This document shows positions 16,695-24,495 of a stretch of 64,000 bases of DNA, in pieces (the stretch's first letter is position 1; each line of letters begins with the position of its first letter). The notes beneath the pieces were generated by a model. The model saw only the letters and a program-made list of their open reading frames with translations, had not been told where the DNA came from and searched no databases. Made by a program: the position numbers and the translations under genes. The DNA is taken from positions 95,916 to 159,915 of the forward strand of contig CBDCVV010000004.1 in assembly GCA_965223235.1 (NCBI GenBank), written 5' to 3'. The stretch comes from UBA2589 sp965223235 (GTDB lineage Bacteria; Gemmatimonadota; Gemmatimonadetes; Longimicrobiales; Gaopeijiaceae).

Positions 16695-17854
16695 CGACGC
16701 TGACGTGCCAGCGCGAGGCGTTCCAGCTTCCGCGCGACTACCACTACTTCAACTGTGCCTACATGGGCCCGCTTCCCCGTGTGGCCGAAGAAGCGGGGTT
16801 CGAGGCGATCAAGAAGAAGCGGATGCCGACCCGGATCATCCCGCCGGACGACTTCTGGGCGACCGACCGATTGCGGGAGCTCTTTGCTGATCTCGTCTCT
16901 GCGCCCGAGCCGGCCCGCGTCGCGATCCAGCCCGGCGTGTCGTACGGGGTCGCGACGGCAGCGAAGAACCTGCCGGCGTCTCCGGGCTCGAACATCGTCG
17001 TCACCGCCGAACAGTTCCCGGGCAACGTCTACGCTTGGCGGCGGCTCGCCTCCGAGTCGGGGGCGACCGTCCGAGCGGTGGGCCCCGGGGAAGGCTCGGA
17101 GCGCGGGAGGCTGTGGAACGACCGGCTACTCGAGTCGATCGACAATCAGACGGCGATCGTTTCTGTTCCCCATGTCCATTGGACCGATGGGACGCTCTTC
17201 GACCTCGTCGCGGTTGGGCAGCGCTGTCGTGATGTCGGGGCTGCCCTCGTCGTCGATGCCACGCAGTCGGTGGGAGCACTCCCCTTCCCCTTCGAAGACG
17301 TACAGCCCGACGTGCTGATCTGCGCCACTTACAAGTGGCTGCTCGGGCCGTACTCGCTCTGCCTATCGTGGTACAGCGAACGGTTCGATGACGGAGTCCC
17401 GTTGGAAGAGACGTGGATCGCGCGCGAGAACAGCTCCGACTTCCAACACCTCGTCGACTACCAGGACGACTACCAGTCCGGTGCGGTGCGGTACGACATG
17501 GCCGAGCGCTCGAACTTCTTCTTGGCGCCCATCGCCGCAGCGTCGCTCGAGCTCCTCGGGTCGTGGCGACCGGAGCGCATCCAAGAGTACTGTCGATCCC
17601 TGACGGGTGACTTCTTGAGAGAGGCTGGTGACCTAGGATACACCGTCGAAGACGATGGCTGGCGGTCCCACCATCTCTTTGGTTTGCGGATGCCTGCTTC
17701 CGTCGACCTGTCGAAGCTCAAGGAGTCGCTGGCCCAACGGAACGTCTCGGCGTCGCTCCGTGGAAGTGCACTGAGGCTTTCACCCAACGTCTACAACGAC
17801 GAGGAAGACGTCTCGGTGCTGCTCGACGTACTGCGGACGGCGGTCCGAGGCTGA
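16691..17854 (+). CDS. Aminotransferase class V family PLP enzyme
   Basis: This 387-residue fold-type I PLP enzyme has VVDATQSVGALPF (the Asp that holds the pyridine nitrogen, near residue 190) and ATYKWLLGP with the Schiff-base Lys215. The family includes cysteine desulfurases, isopenicillin N epimerase-like enzymes and kynureninase-like proteins. The C-terminal domain has RLSPNVYNDEEDVSVLLDVL, as in CsdA/epimerase-like members. The catalytic cysteine loop of group II desulfurases is not evident to me, so desulfurase activity is not claimed. The GTG at 16691 overlaps the preceding small ORF stop. It ends two bases before the convergent DUF192 gene. Confidence 0.8.
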   Translation: MTTLTCQREAFQLPRDYHYFNCAYMGPLPRVAEEAGFEAIKKKRMPTRIIPPDDFWATDRLRELFADLVSAPEPARVAIQPGVSYGVATAAKNLPASPGSNIVVTAEQFPGNVYAWRRLASESGATVRAVGPGEGSERGRLWNDRLLESIDNQTAIVSVPHVHWTDGTLFDLVAVGQRCRDVGAALVVDATQSVGALPFPFEDVQPDVLICATYKWLLGPYSLCLSWYSERFDDGVPLEETWIARENSSDFQHLVDYQDDYQSGAVRYDMAERSNFFLAPIAAASLELLGSWRPERIQEYCRSLTGDFLREAGDLGYTVEDDGWRSHHLFGLRMPASVDLSKLKESLAQRNVSASLRGSALRLSPNVYNDEEDVSVLLDVLRTAVRG

Positions 17855-17856
17855 CG

Positions 17857-18429
17857 CTACCGGCCAGCGACCCCGAACACGATCTCCGCCTGCACGCCCA
17901 CGCCGATTCCTTGCTCCGCGAACCAGCCCTGGCGCACCTCTAAGGCGAACATCGCGGGTGCCGCGCTCGGGTATGACTCCGTGACCAAAGGTTCCATCGC
18001 GATGATGTCGACGATTCGGTACGACGGATCCATGTACGCGATGTCCAAGGCGACGTAGGTGTTCGCCATCCAAAACGCTCGAGGAATGTTGTCCTGGAAG
18101 ACGAAGAGCATCCCGGTGCCGTCCGGTACTTCGTCACGATACATGAGGCCCTCGGCCCTTTCCTCGGCCGTGGCCGCAACCTCTGCAAGCACCGTGTCGG
18201 CACCGAGGATCACCCATGCGTAACCTGCAGGCGGGAAGGCAGCGGTCGACTCGTCGGCGCCCATCGTCGACGCTGTTGCCGACACTGTCGAGGGAGCGTC
18301 ACTCGAAGCCGTGGCGGCACCGGCCTCCGTGTCGGTACACCCCGCGGAGAGCATGAGGAGGCCGAAAAGGCCAGAGAGCGCAACGCCGTTGCTCACGAGG
18401 GCCTTGTGAAAAAAATCACGAATGGCCAT
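17857..18429 (-). CDS. DUF192-family lipoprotein
   Basis: This 190-residue protein has a hydrophobic N-terminus ending in a lipobox (LSAGC, Cys31), a Ser/Thr/Ala-rich linker (about 32-65) and a DUF192 domain recognisable from EERAEGLMYRDEVPDGTGM, MLFVFQD, FWMANTYVALDIAYM and a final MFALEVRQGWF. DUF192 proteins are small exported beta-rich proteins of unknown role. The ATG has a good Shine-Dalgarno (AAGGGGA) upstream. It converges with the aminotransferase gene and diverges from the trm112-like gene, with about 140 bases of promoter region between. Confidence 0.82.
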   Translation of the reverse strand: MAIRDFFHKALVSNGVALSGLFGLLMLSAGCTDTEAGAATASSDAPSTVSATASTMGADESTAAFPPAGYAWVILGADTVLAEVAATAEERAEGLMYRDEVPDGTGMLFVFQDNIPRAFWMANTYVALDIAYMDPSYRIVDIIAMEPLVTESYPSAAPAMFALEVRQGWFAEQGIGVGVQAEIVFGVAGR

Positions 18430-18571
18430 TTCTAGGGTCCCCTTCGTTCATAGACGTGTGTAACTTACCGCCGTGTACGGATGTTCCCAGGGACCGGTGT
18501 TTCTGGGGTCCGTGAAAGTGGTAGGGTCGTCGAAGCCACTTGTTCCAGCGTTAGGCGGATGGAGTGGAAGT

Positions 18572-18829
18572 ATGGTCGATCAGACTCTCTTGGACATTCT
18601 AGTGTGTCCGGAGACCAAACAACCTCTTACCATCGCCACGGCTGCAGTGTTGGAATCACTCAATGCGTCAATCGCGAGCGGAGCTACACAGACACGAGAC
18701 GGCACCCCCGTCTCGGACCCAGTGGATGAGGGTCTTGTTCGCGAAGACGGAAATGTGCTCTACCCGGTGCGCGACGGAATTCCGATCATGCTGATCAACG
18801 ACTCGATACCTCTCACTACCGGCGCATGA
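18572..18829 (+). CDS. Trm112-family small zinc-binding-like protein
   Basis: An 85-residue protein opening with LLDILVCPETKQPL and ending in VLYPVRDGIPIML, the signature of the Trm112/UPF0434 (YcaR) family. Bacterial members are small proteins often near lipid A or cell-envelope genes; eukaryotic Trm112 activates methyltransferases. Only one of the usual cysteines is kept, so zinc binding is doubtful. The frame extends upstream, but the ATG at 18572 with GGAGTGG just ahead fits the family N-terminus. The stop overlaps the cytochrome c start (ATGA). Confidence 0.75.
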   Translation: MVDQTLLDILVCPETKQPLTIATAAVLESLNASIASGATQTRDGTPVSDPVDEGLVREDGNVLYPVRDGIPIMLINDSIPLTTGA

Positions 18830-19467
18830 TGGTGAGATCGCGAATGCTCAAACCAGGACTGACGGTCCTAGCCGCAGCCTTTTTCGCTGCCTGCGACGCC
18901 ACCCCCCCACCAGTCGGGATGGAACGCGGCGCAGAGCTCTTCGAGACGTGCGCACCGTGCCACGGTGCCGCCGGTCAGGGAGACCCTGAGATTGCGGCGC
19001 CCGCAGTGGCCGGGCTTCCCCAGTGGTACCTGGAGGCGCAGCTCGAAGGCTTCCAGGCCGGCTTCCGCGGGCTGCACGCGAGTGATCTCCCCGGACTCCG
19101 GATGCGTCCGATGGCCGTGACGCTGAACCGCGAAGGCGATATCGCATCGGTCGCTGAGTACGTCGCTGCGCTGGACCCTGTCTTCCCGGCCAGCACGCTG
19201 CACGGGAACGCCGGGCGCGGAGCGGACTCGTACCAGGTGTGCGTCGCCTGCCACGGCACCGACGGCTTGGGGATTGTCGAGCTGAACGCGCCACCGATCG
19301 TTCAACTCGACGATTGGTATCTCTTGAACCAGATGCGGAACTTCAAGAGTGGTGCGCGTGGGGCACACCCAGAAGACACGTGGGGCATGCAGATGCGGGT
19401 GAATACGCTCGCGCTAAGCGAAGAAGATATGCAGGACGTGATCGCATACGTGCAGACGCTCAGGTAA
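18826..19467 (+). CDS. Dihaem cytochrome c (c4-like) lipoprotein
   Basis: This 213-residue exported cytochrome has two haem-binding sites, CAPCH at residues 42-46 and CVACH at 139-143, in two homologous halves typical of cytochrome c4 or NapC-independent dihaem carriers. A lipobox-like FFAAC (Cys23) suggests outer-leaflet anchoring. Methionines in GLRMRPM and WGMQMRV are candidate axial ligands. It lies directly upstream of the cytochrome oxidase genes, so it probably feeds electrons to subunit II or to the cytochrome domain of the subunit IV fusion. ATG codons at 18826, 18829 and 18844 are possible starts; the first overlaps the upstream stop. Confidence 0.85.
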   Translation: MMVRSRMLKPGLTVLAAAFFAACDATPPPVGMERGAELFETCAPCHGAAGQGDPEIAAPAVAGLPQWYLEAQLEGFQAGFRGLHASDLPGLRMRPMAVTLNREGDIASVAEYVAALDPVFPASTLHGNAGRGADSYQVCVACHGTDGLGIVELNAPPIVQLDDWYLLNQMRNFKSGARGAHPEDTWGMQMRVNTLALSEEDMQDVIAYVQTLR

Positions 19468-19473
19468 CGAGAC

Positions 19474-19650
19474 ATGGCTGACAACGCGGTAACCACAGAC
19501 TCCTCCGGCGCGGTGCCCGCACCGCCGCCGGATGCCGAGAATGAAGCGCTGATCGACGCTCAGAAGACGTTCCACATCACGGTCATCGGCGCCGTCCTCT
19601 TCGGACTCGCTGCCCTCTTCATCATCATGCGCACGAGGATGGGCGGATGA
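19474..19650 (+). CDS. Small single-pass membrane protein of the cox operon (58 residues)
   Basis: An ATG at 19474 opens a 58-codon frame: a hydrophilic, Pro/Ala-rich N-terminal half, then one hydrophobic helix (FHITVIGAVLFGLAALFIIM) and a short basic end. Its stop overlaps the coxB start (ATGA at 19647), and it starts six bases after the cytochrome c stop. That placement in the oxidase operon suggests a small oxidase subunit or assembly peptide. No family is recognised. It is too short to have been picked by length-limited gene calling. Confidence 0.6.
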   Translation: MADNAVTTDSSGAVPAPPPDAENEALIDAQKTFHITVIGAVLFGLAALFIIMRTRMGG

Positions 19651-20315
19651 CCCCAGACCTCATTCAGGGCTCCACGTACGCGGCTGAGATCGACAACCTG
19701 ATCCTGATGATCGGGGTGATTGTCGGTCTGTGGTTCATCGCAGCCGAGGGAATCTTCTTCTGGCTCATTTGGAAGTTCCGCGAGAAGCCGGGTCAGAAGT
19801 CGCAGTACCTCACAGGGAAAGAGAAGCACATCAAGAAGTGGATCACCTGGCCTCACGGCCTGGTTTTGGTGTGCGACGTCTTCATTGTGTGGGGGGCCAT
19901 CAGTGTTTGGTACAACGTGAAGCAACAGCTCCCCGAAGCCGACTCGACGATACGGGTCATCGGGCAGCAATGGGCATGGACCTTCCAGCACCCCGGCGCC
20001 GACAACGAACTCGACACGGCAGATGACATCTTTACGGTGGACGAGCTCCACGTAGAGACCGAGAAGACGTATCACTTCCGACTCGAGTCCCGTGACGTTC
20101 TGCACTCCTTCTCGGTTCCGATCTTCCGAATCAAGCAGGACGCCATTCCGGGTCGCTCGATCACCGGGTGGTTCACGCCGACGGTGACCGGTGAGTACGA
20201 CATCCAGTGCGCAGAAATCTGCGGGATCGGTCACGGCGTAATGGCCGCTCGGATCCACATCGAAGACGCGAACCAGCATGCGGCGTGGATCAGCGCGGCA
20301 TCTGCTCTACCGTAG
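19647..20315 (+). CDS. coxB: Cytochrome c oxidase subunit II
   Basis: A 222-residue subunit II with two N-terminal transmembrane helices (about 12-35 and 62-85) and a periplasmic cupredoxin domain. The binuclear CuA site is complete: His153 in DVLHSF, then CAEICGIGHGVM giving Cys188, Glu190, Cys192, His196 and Met199. There is no C-terminal cytochrome c domain, unlike many caa3 enzymes; in this operon such a domain is instead on subunit IV. The ATG overlaps the small upstream membrane protein stop. Confidence 0.95.
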   Translation: MTPDLIQGSTYAAEIDNLILMIGVIVGLWFIAAEGIFFWLIWKFREKPGQKSQYLTGKEKHIKKWITWPHGLVLVCDVFIVWGAISVWYNVKQQLPEADSTIRVIGQQWAWTFQHPGADNELDTADDIFTVDELHVETEKTYHFRLESRDVLHSFSVPIFRIKQDAIPGRSITGWFTPTVTGEYDIQCAEICGIGHGVMAARIHIEDANQHAAWISAASALP

Positions 20316-20325
20316 GACCACACTC

Positions 20326-22047
20326 ATGGCTCAAAGCGCAGTCGAGGTCGAGCACGCCGGGCACGGTCACGGGCACGATGATCACCATCACGGCCCGACC
20401 GGAATCCTGAAGTACATCTGGTCTACGGACCACAAGATTATCGCCATGCAGTACATGTTCACGGGCATGTTCATGGCGCTTATCGGCGGGTACATGGCGT
20501 ACGTTTTCCGTATGCAGCTCGCCTTCCCGGGCATGTATGTGCCTGGCTTCGGGCAGGTTTCGCCCGGTGAGTACAACGCCTTGGTCACGAACCATGGCTC
20601 GATCATGATCTTCTGGGTGGCGATGCCGGTTCTGATCGCCGCCTTCGGGAACTACCTGATTCCGCTCATGATCGGCGCGGACGATATGGTCTTCCCGCGC
20701 ATCAACCGACTCTCGTACCAGATCTTCCTAGTCAGTGCGCTGATTCTGCTCGCGTCCCTTTTCGTCCAGGGAGGGGGCTTCGGTGGCGCATGGACGGCGT
20801 ACCCGCCTCTTTCTGCGGAGGCCGAGTACAGTCAAACGGCGCTAGGCTCATCGTTATGGTTGTTTGCGGTGGCCTTGGAGTTCGTCGCCTTCTTGTTGGG
20901 TGGTATCAACTTCATTGTGACGTTGATGAATTCGCGAGCGCCGGGGATGAAGGCGTACGACATTCCGCTCGTTTGCTGGATGATCGTCATCGCGAGCATC
21001 CTCTTCATGCTCTCGGTGGGGCCGCTCATCGCGGGTGCGGTGATGCTCTTCTTCGACCAGGTGCTAAATACCGGCTTCTATGACCCGGCTCGAGGCGGTG
21101 ACCCGATTCTCTGGCAGCACCTCTTCTGGTTCTTCGGGCACCCCGAAGTGTATGTGGTGCTCCTCCCGGCGATCGGAATCACGATCGACGTCATCTCGAC
21201 GTTCGCTCGCAAGAAGATCTTCGGCTACAAGCTGGTGCTCTACACGGCGGTCGCGACGGGCGTCCTGAGCTTCTTCGTCTGGGCCCACCACCAGTTCATC
21301 GCGGGTATCGATCCGCGGATGGCGAACGTCTTCACGATTACGACGCTGTTGATCTCGGTGCCGATTGCCGAGATGTGTTTTGTCATTATCGCGACGTTAT
21401 ACGGCGGATCCATACGGTTGACGACGCCCATGCTTTGGGCGCTCGCCTTCATGGCGGAGTTCTTGATCGGTGGCGTAACCGGGATCTTCCTCGGTGCGAG
21501 TGGTGCGGACATCTACTTCCACGACACCTACTTCGTCCTGGCCCACTTCCACTACACGTTCTTCCCGATAGCCATTATCGGAACGTTCTGTGGATTCACG
21601 TACTGGTTCCCGAAGATGTTCGGGAAGATGATGAATGAGACCCTCGGAAAGATTCACTTCTGGGGCACGATCATCCCGTTCAACTTCATCTTCATCCCGC
21701 TCTTCGTGCTCGGGATGGGCGGCCAGCACCGACGGATCTACAACTACCAGCACTTCCCGGAGCTCGCGTCGGCGGAGATGTACAACCTCCGACAGATCGC
21801 CACGATCGCGCTCCTCGTGATGCTCGCCTTCCAGCTCGTCTTCTTCTACAACTGCATCACCAGTTGGATGAAGGGGAAGAAGGCTGGCAAGAATCCTTGG
21901 AAGGCCAACTCTCTCGAGTGGTCGGCTGAATCTCCGCCGCCGCACGGAAACTGGCCCGAGGGTCTCCCGAACGTGTATCGGGGCCCGTACGAGTACGGTC
22001 ATCCTGACCGCGAAGAAGATTACTGGCCTCAACACCTACCATCCTGA
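20326..22047 (+). CDS. coxA: Cytochrome c oxidase subunit I (A1-type)
   Basis: A 573-residue haem-copper oxidase subunit. Key residues are seen: FGHPEVY with CuB ligand His272, the proton-channel Glu274 and cross-linked Tyr276; WAHHQF with His321/His322; and HDTYFVLAHFHY with the haem ligands (His407, His409). The GHPEVY glutamate marks the A1 type. The frame is open to 20278, but the ATG at 20326 gives the proper N-terminus; the extension overlaps coxB. The first 25 residues are unusually His-rich (HAGHGHGHDDHHH), possibly metal-binding. Confidence 0.96.
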   Translation: MAQSAVEVEHAGHGHGHDDHHHGPTGILKYIWSTDHKIIAMQYMFTGMFMALIGGYMAYVFRMQLAFPGMYVPGFGQVSPGEYNALVTNHGSIMIFWVAMPVLIAAFGNYLIPLMIGADDMVFPRINRLSYQIFLVSALILLASLFVQGGGFGGAWTAYPPLSAEAEYSQTALGSSLWLFAVALEFVAFLLGGINFIVTLMNSRAPGMKAYDIPLVCWMIVIASILFMLSVGPLIAGAVMLFFDQVLNTGFYDPARGGDPILWQHLFWFFGHPEVYVVLLPAIGITIDVISTFARKKIFGYKLVLYTAVATGVLSFFVWAHHQFIAGIDPRMANVFTITTLLISVPIAEMCFVIIATLYGGSIRLTTPMLWALAFMAEFLIGGVTGIFLGASGADIYFHDTYFVLAHFHYTFFPIAIIGTFCGFTYWFPKMFGKMMNETLGKIHFWGTIIPFNFIFIPLFVLGMGGQHRRIYNYQHFPELASAEMYNLRQIATIALLVMLAFQLVFFYNCITSWMKGKKAGKNPWKANSLEWSAESPPPHGNWPEGLPNVYRGPYEYGHPDREEDYWPQHLPS

Positions 22048-22625
22048 TGGCACACGCGAGACCGATAGCGACGACGCGCAGCGCGACGGGGATCCCGACC
22101 GCGCGTTTGGCGGTGTGGTGGATCCTGGCCTCCGAGGTCGTGATCTTCGGAGGACTGCTAGGCGCCTACCTCATGCACCGGTTGGGGCACCCCGAGTGGG
22201 CTGACGCTGCTCAGCACACCCAGACGTGGATTGGGGCGGTCAACACCTTCGTCCTTTTGACGTCGAGCTTCACCGCTGTATTGGCGCACCAGGCGGCCGA
22301 GCACGGGGATGGCAAGAAGGCGGCGAAGCTGCTCCTCCTCACGATTGGCGGGGCGCTGACCTTCTTGGTGATCAAATCGTTCGAGTGGTACACCGAGATC
22401 TCTCACGGCTACACGATCACCGCCAACACATTCTGGTCGTTCTACTACACCGCGGCCGGGTTGCACGCGCTTCACGTCATCGCCGGCGCCATCATCATGG
22501 GCTTCATTGCCTTCGATGCGTATCGAGGGCGTGAACTCCACCGCGTCGAGATCATCGGCATCTATTGGCACTTTGTCGATGTGGTCTGGATCTTCCTGTT
22601 CCCTCTTCTCTACATCGCGAAGTAA
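22047..22625 (+). CDS. coxC: Cytochrome c oxidase subunit III (first copy)
   Basis: A 192-residue subunit III-like protein with five hydrophobic helices and family features such as ASEVVIFGGLLGAYL, FVLLTSSFTAVLAHQAAE and the C-terminal IYWHFVDVVWIFLFPLLYI. Subunit III stabilises the catalytic core and holds lipid. It starts at the last base of the coxA stop (TGATG overlap). A second subunit III-like gene lies downstream after the subunit IV fusion, so one of the two may belong to a quinol-oxidase-like or short-form lineage. Confidence 0.88.
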   Translation: MAHARPIATTRSATGIPTARLAVWWILASEVVIFGGLLGAYLMHRLGHPEWADAAQHTQTWIGAVNTFVLLTSSFTAVLAHQAAEHGDGKKAAKLLLLTIGGALTFLVIKSFEWYTEISHGYTITANTFWSFYYTAAGLHALHVIAGAIIMGFIAFDAYRGRELHRVEIIGIYWHFVDVVWIFLFPLLYIAK

Positions 22626-22630
22626 GGCGT

Positions 22631-23347
22631 ATGGCTGAGAACAAAGAGGCCCAAGACGGGCACGGGCACGACGACGGACACCACGTCAACTACTTCAAGA
22701 TCTACCTGTTTCTGCTCGTTCTCTTCTTGATCAGTGTAGCCGGTCCTGAAGTAGGTGAGGCGACCGGGATTCGGGCGATCACGCTCTTTACCGCCTTCGG
22801 GATCGCGTTGGTCAAGGCGAACCTCGTCATCAACAACTTCATGCACCTCAGGTGGGAAAAGAGGCTCATGAAGTGGCTGCTCACGACGTCGGTCATCCTC
22901 ATGGCGCTCATGGTCGCGGGTGTATCGCCTGACGTGCTGAACCACGAGGGCAACAACTGGGAGAATCTTGCGGCGAAAGCTGCAGTCGAGCGCGGCCTGG
23001 AGGATGACCACGGCGAAGGTGAGGAAGGGGAAGAGGGAGGCGAGACCGACCCGGTCGTCGTCGCCGGCTTCAACCCGTCCCAATCCTTCGGGATGGTCTG
23101 CGCCACGTGTCACGGAGCTGGCGGCGCTGGAGACGGTGCGGCCGGTGTGGCACTGGATCCTGCTCCGGCGGACTTCACCGACCCGACCTTCTGGGAGGGT
23201 CGTGACCGCGACCGGATCATGACCGTGATTCGTGACGGCGCGGCCGTGGTGGGTGGCTCTCCGCTCATGGCTCCCTGGGGCGCGCTCTACGACGAAGAGC
23301 AGCTCGGTCAGATGACGGACTACGTAATGAGCTTCCGCCCCAACTGA
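22631..23347 (+). CDS. Cytochrome c oxidase subunit IV fused to a cytochrome c domain
   Basis: A 238-residue protein with three hydrophobic helices (about 22-40, 48-68 and 78-100) in the layout of prokaryotic oxidase subunit IV (HVNYFKIYLFLLVLF, NLVINNFMHLRWEKRLM). A strongly acidic linker (DDHGEGEEGEEGGETD) follows, then a class I cytochrome c domain with a CATCH haem motif and a distal Met in SPLMAPWG. The fusion would place a tethered cytochrome at the oxidase. The frame is open upstream to 22565, but the ATG at 22631 follows the coxC stop by five bases and fits the family. The N-terminus is His-rich (GHGHDDGHH). Confidence 0.85.
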   Translation: MAENKEAQDGHGHDDGHHVNYFKIYLFLLVLFLISVAGPEVGEATGIRAITLFTAFGIALVKANLVINNFMHLRWEKRLMKWLLTTSVILMALMVAGVSPDVLNHEGNNWENLAAKAAVERGLEDDHGEGEEGEEGGETDPVVVAGFNPSQSFGMVCATCHGAGGAGDGAAGVALDPAPADFTDPTFWEGRDRDRIMTVIRDGAAVVGGSPLMAPWGALYDEEQLGQMTDYVMSFRPN

Positions 23348-23381
23348 TTTTTCACGACCGATGGACCGATGATGGACCACG

Positions 23382-23975
23382 ATGGCTGAGAGCGCGACGT
23401 ACTCGGGGCACGCGGCACCTGTAAGACGGGAGCCTCTCATCCCGAACGGAGTCCTCGGGATGCTGGTCTTCATCTTTACGGAGGTCATGTTTTTCGCGGG
23501 CCTGATCTCGGCTCATGCGATTGTCCGGTCGCAGCAAGCGGGCCAGATGTGGCCTCCATACGGCCAGCCTCGGCTCCCGGTGGCGGAGACCGCTCTGAAC
23601 TCGTCGGCGCTCCTCGTCAGCGGAATCGTGCTCGTATTCGCTTGGTTCGCTTTCAAGCGATCTGCGGCATCTGCCCGTCTTCCGCTCCTGCTGTCGATCG
23701 TGCTCGGTATGGCCTTCGTAGCGCTCCAAGGCGTGGAGTGGACCGCACTGTTGGCAGAAGGGCTCACAATGCAGTCCAGTGCCTACGGCGGCTTCTTCTA
23801 CTTGATCATCGGTGCTCATGCTTTGCACGCGGTAGGAGCTTTGGTCTCGCTCGTGTGGGCGTTCGATCGGTTGGACAAGGGCAGCCTTACGTCAAGTCAA
23901 CTCGCCACTGTATCTGCGTTCTGGTACTTCGTGGTGCTCGTTTGGCCCGTGCTTTACTGGAAGGTGTACCTATGA
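23382..23975 (+). CDS. Haem-copper oxidase subunit III-like protein (second copy)
   Basis: A 197-residue membrane protein of the subunit III family: GMLVFIFTEVMFFAGLISAHAIVR at the start, LQGVEWTALLAEG in the middle and VSAFWYFVVLVWPVLYWKVYL at the end. It differs clearly from the first copy 0.8 kb upstream, so this is not a recent duplication. It starts 34 bases after the cytochrome fusion gene, and the next small gene overlaps its stop. Which copy pairs with CoxA cannot be told from sequence. Confidence 0.85.
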   Translation: MAESATYSGHAAPVRREPLIPNGVLGMLVFIFTEVMFFAGLISAHAIVRSQQAGQMWPPYGQPRLPVAETALNSSALLVSGIVLVFAWFAFKRSAASARLPLLLSIVLGMAFVALQGVEWTALLAEGLTMQSSAYGGFFYLIIGAHALHAVGALVSLVWAFDRLDKGSLTSSQLATVSAFWYFVVLVWPVLYWKVYL

Positions 23976-24223
23976 GGGCAACTCTCACTTTGACCGCTCT
24001 TGTGGCCCTAGTCGCGCTCTTCCCTGAGTCGGCTGCGGCGTGCCCCGTGTGCTTCGACGCCAACGATGAGAACCGGCAAGCCTTCTTGGCCACCACCGCT
24101 TTTCTCAGCCTTCTCCCTCTAGGGATGGTGGCCGGCGCGGGGCTTTGGATTCGGCGAAAGTCTGCGGAGCGCGACGCCGAGGATGGCACTTCGTCTGCAG
24201 AAGAGGTGCTTACCCCGAGGTAA
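23972..24223 (+). CDS. Small exported membrane protein with CPVC motif
   Basis: An 83-residue protein with a signal-peptide-like N-terminus (TLTALVALVALFPESAAA), then CPVCFDANDENRQAFLATTA and a transmembrane helix (FLSLLPLGMVAGAGLWI) before a charged tail. The CxxC pair sits right after the predicted signal cleavage site, where it would face the periplasm. Its ATG overlaps the subunit III stop, making it the last gene of the oxidase operon. A redox, copper-delivery or assembly role is possible but unproven. The 3' end forms the left arm of a strong hairpin. Confidence 0.65.
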   Translation: MRATLTLTALVALVALFPESAAACPVCFDANDENRQAFLATTAFLSLLPLGMVAGAGLWIRRKSAERDAEDGTSSAEEVLTPR

Positions 24224-24228
24224 GCATC
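24205..24228 (+). terminator. Strong hairpin at the end of the cox operon (possible terminator)
   Basis: GGTGCTTACC and GGTAAGCATC pair in a 10-base-pair stem (one G-U pair) around a CCGA loop. The stop codon of the last cox-operon gene is within the second arm. There is no T-run after it, so it may be a Rho-dependent or 3'-stabilising structure, not a classical intrinsic terminator. It separates the oxidase operon from the riboswitch-controlled btu genes. Confidence 0.45.
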
Positions 24229-24274
24229 TCCCGCCGTCGCCCGATGGGTGGTCGGCCACTGTCGGTTGCACCTT

Positions 24275-24450
24275 GTCCGATTAGGCTCGGCCCCCTAACC
24301 TCTGCGCCGACGCATCTCGGAAGCCGGTGAGACTCCGGCGCGGTCCCGCCACTGTGTTGGGTTCGGTACGTACCGAAACGGACGTTCTAATAGCCACTGG
24401 GTAAAACTGGGAAGGCGAGCGTTCCGGCCCTGAGCCAGGAGACCTGTGTC
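24275..24450 (+). promoter_or_regulatory. Cobalamin riboswitch 1, upstream of btuF-btuC-btuD
   Basis: The element has the conserved cobalamin aptamer blocks in order: GGAAGCCGGTGAGACTCCGG then GCGGTCCCGCCACTGTG (24319-24355), GCCACTGG (24393), CTGGGAAGGC and the B12 box AGCCAGGAGACCTG (24433-24446). It binds adenosyl- or methylcobalamin and usually shuts off uptake genes. Just downstream, a CCTCC stretch (24468-24472) is complementary to the purine-rich GAGGGGAG Shine-Dalgarno region (24477-24484), so control may be translational. The 5' boundary is approximate. Confidence 0.93.
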
Positions 24451-24495
24451 GACGACGTTGGTCGATTCCTCCGGACGAGGGGAGCTCGAAGCTTC

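Noticed and set aside
22610..23488. 292-residue antisense frame over the subunit IV fusion
   Set aside because: The plus-strand gene has membrane helices and a CxxCH motif; the antisense product is charged with no recognisable domain.
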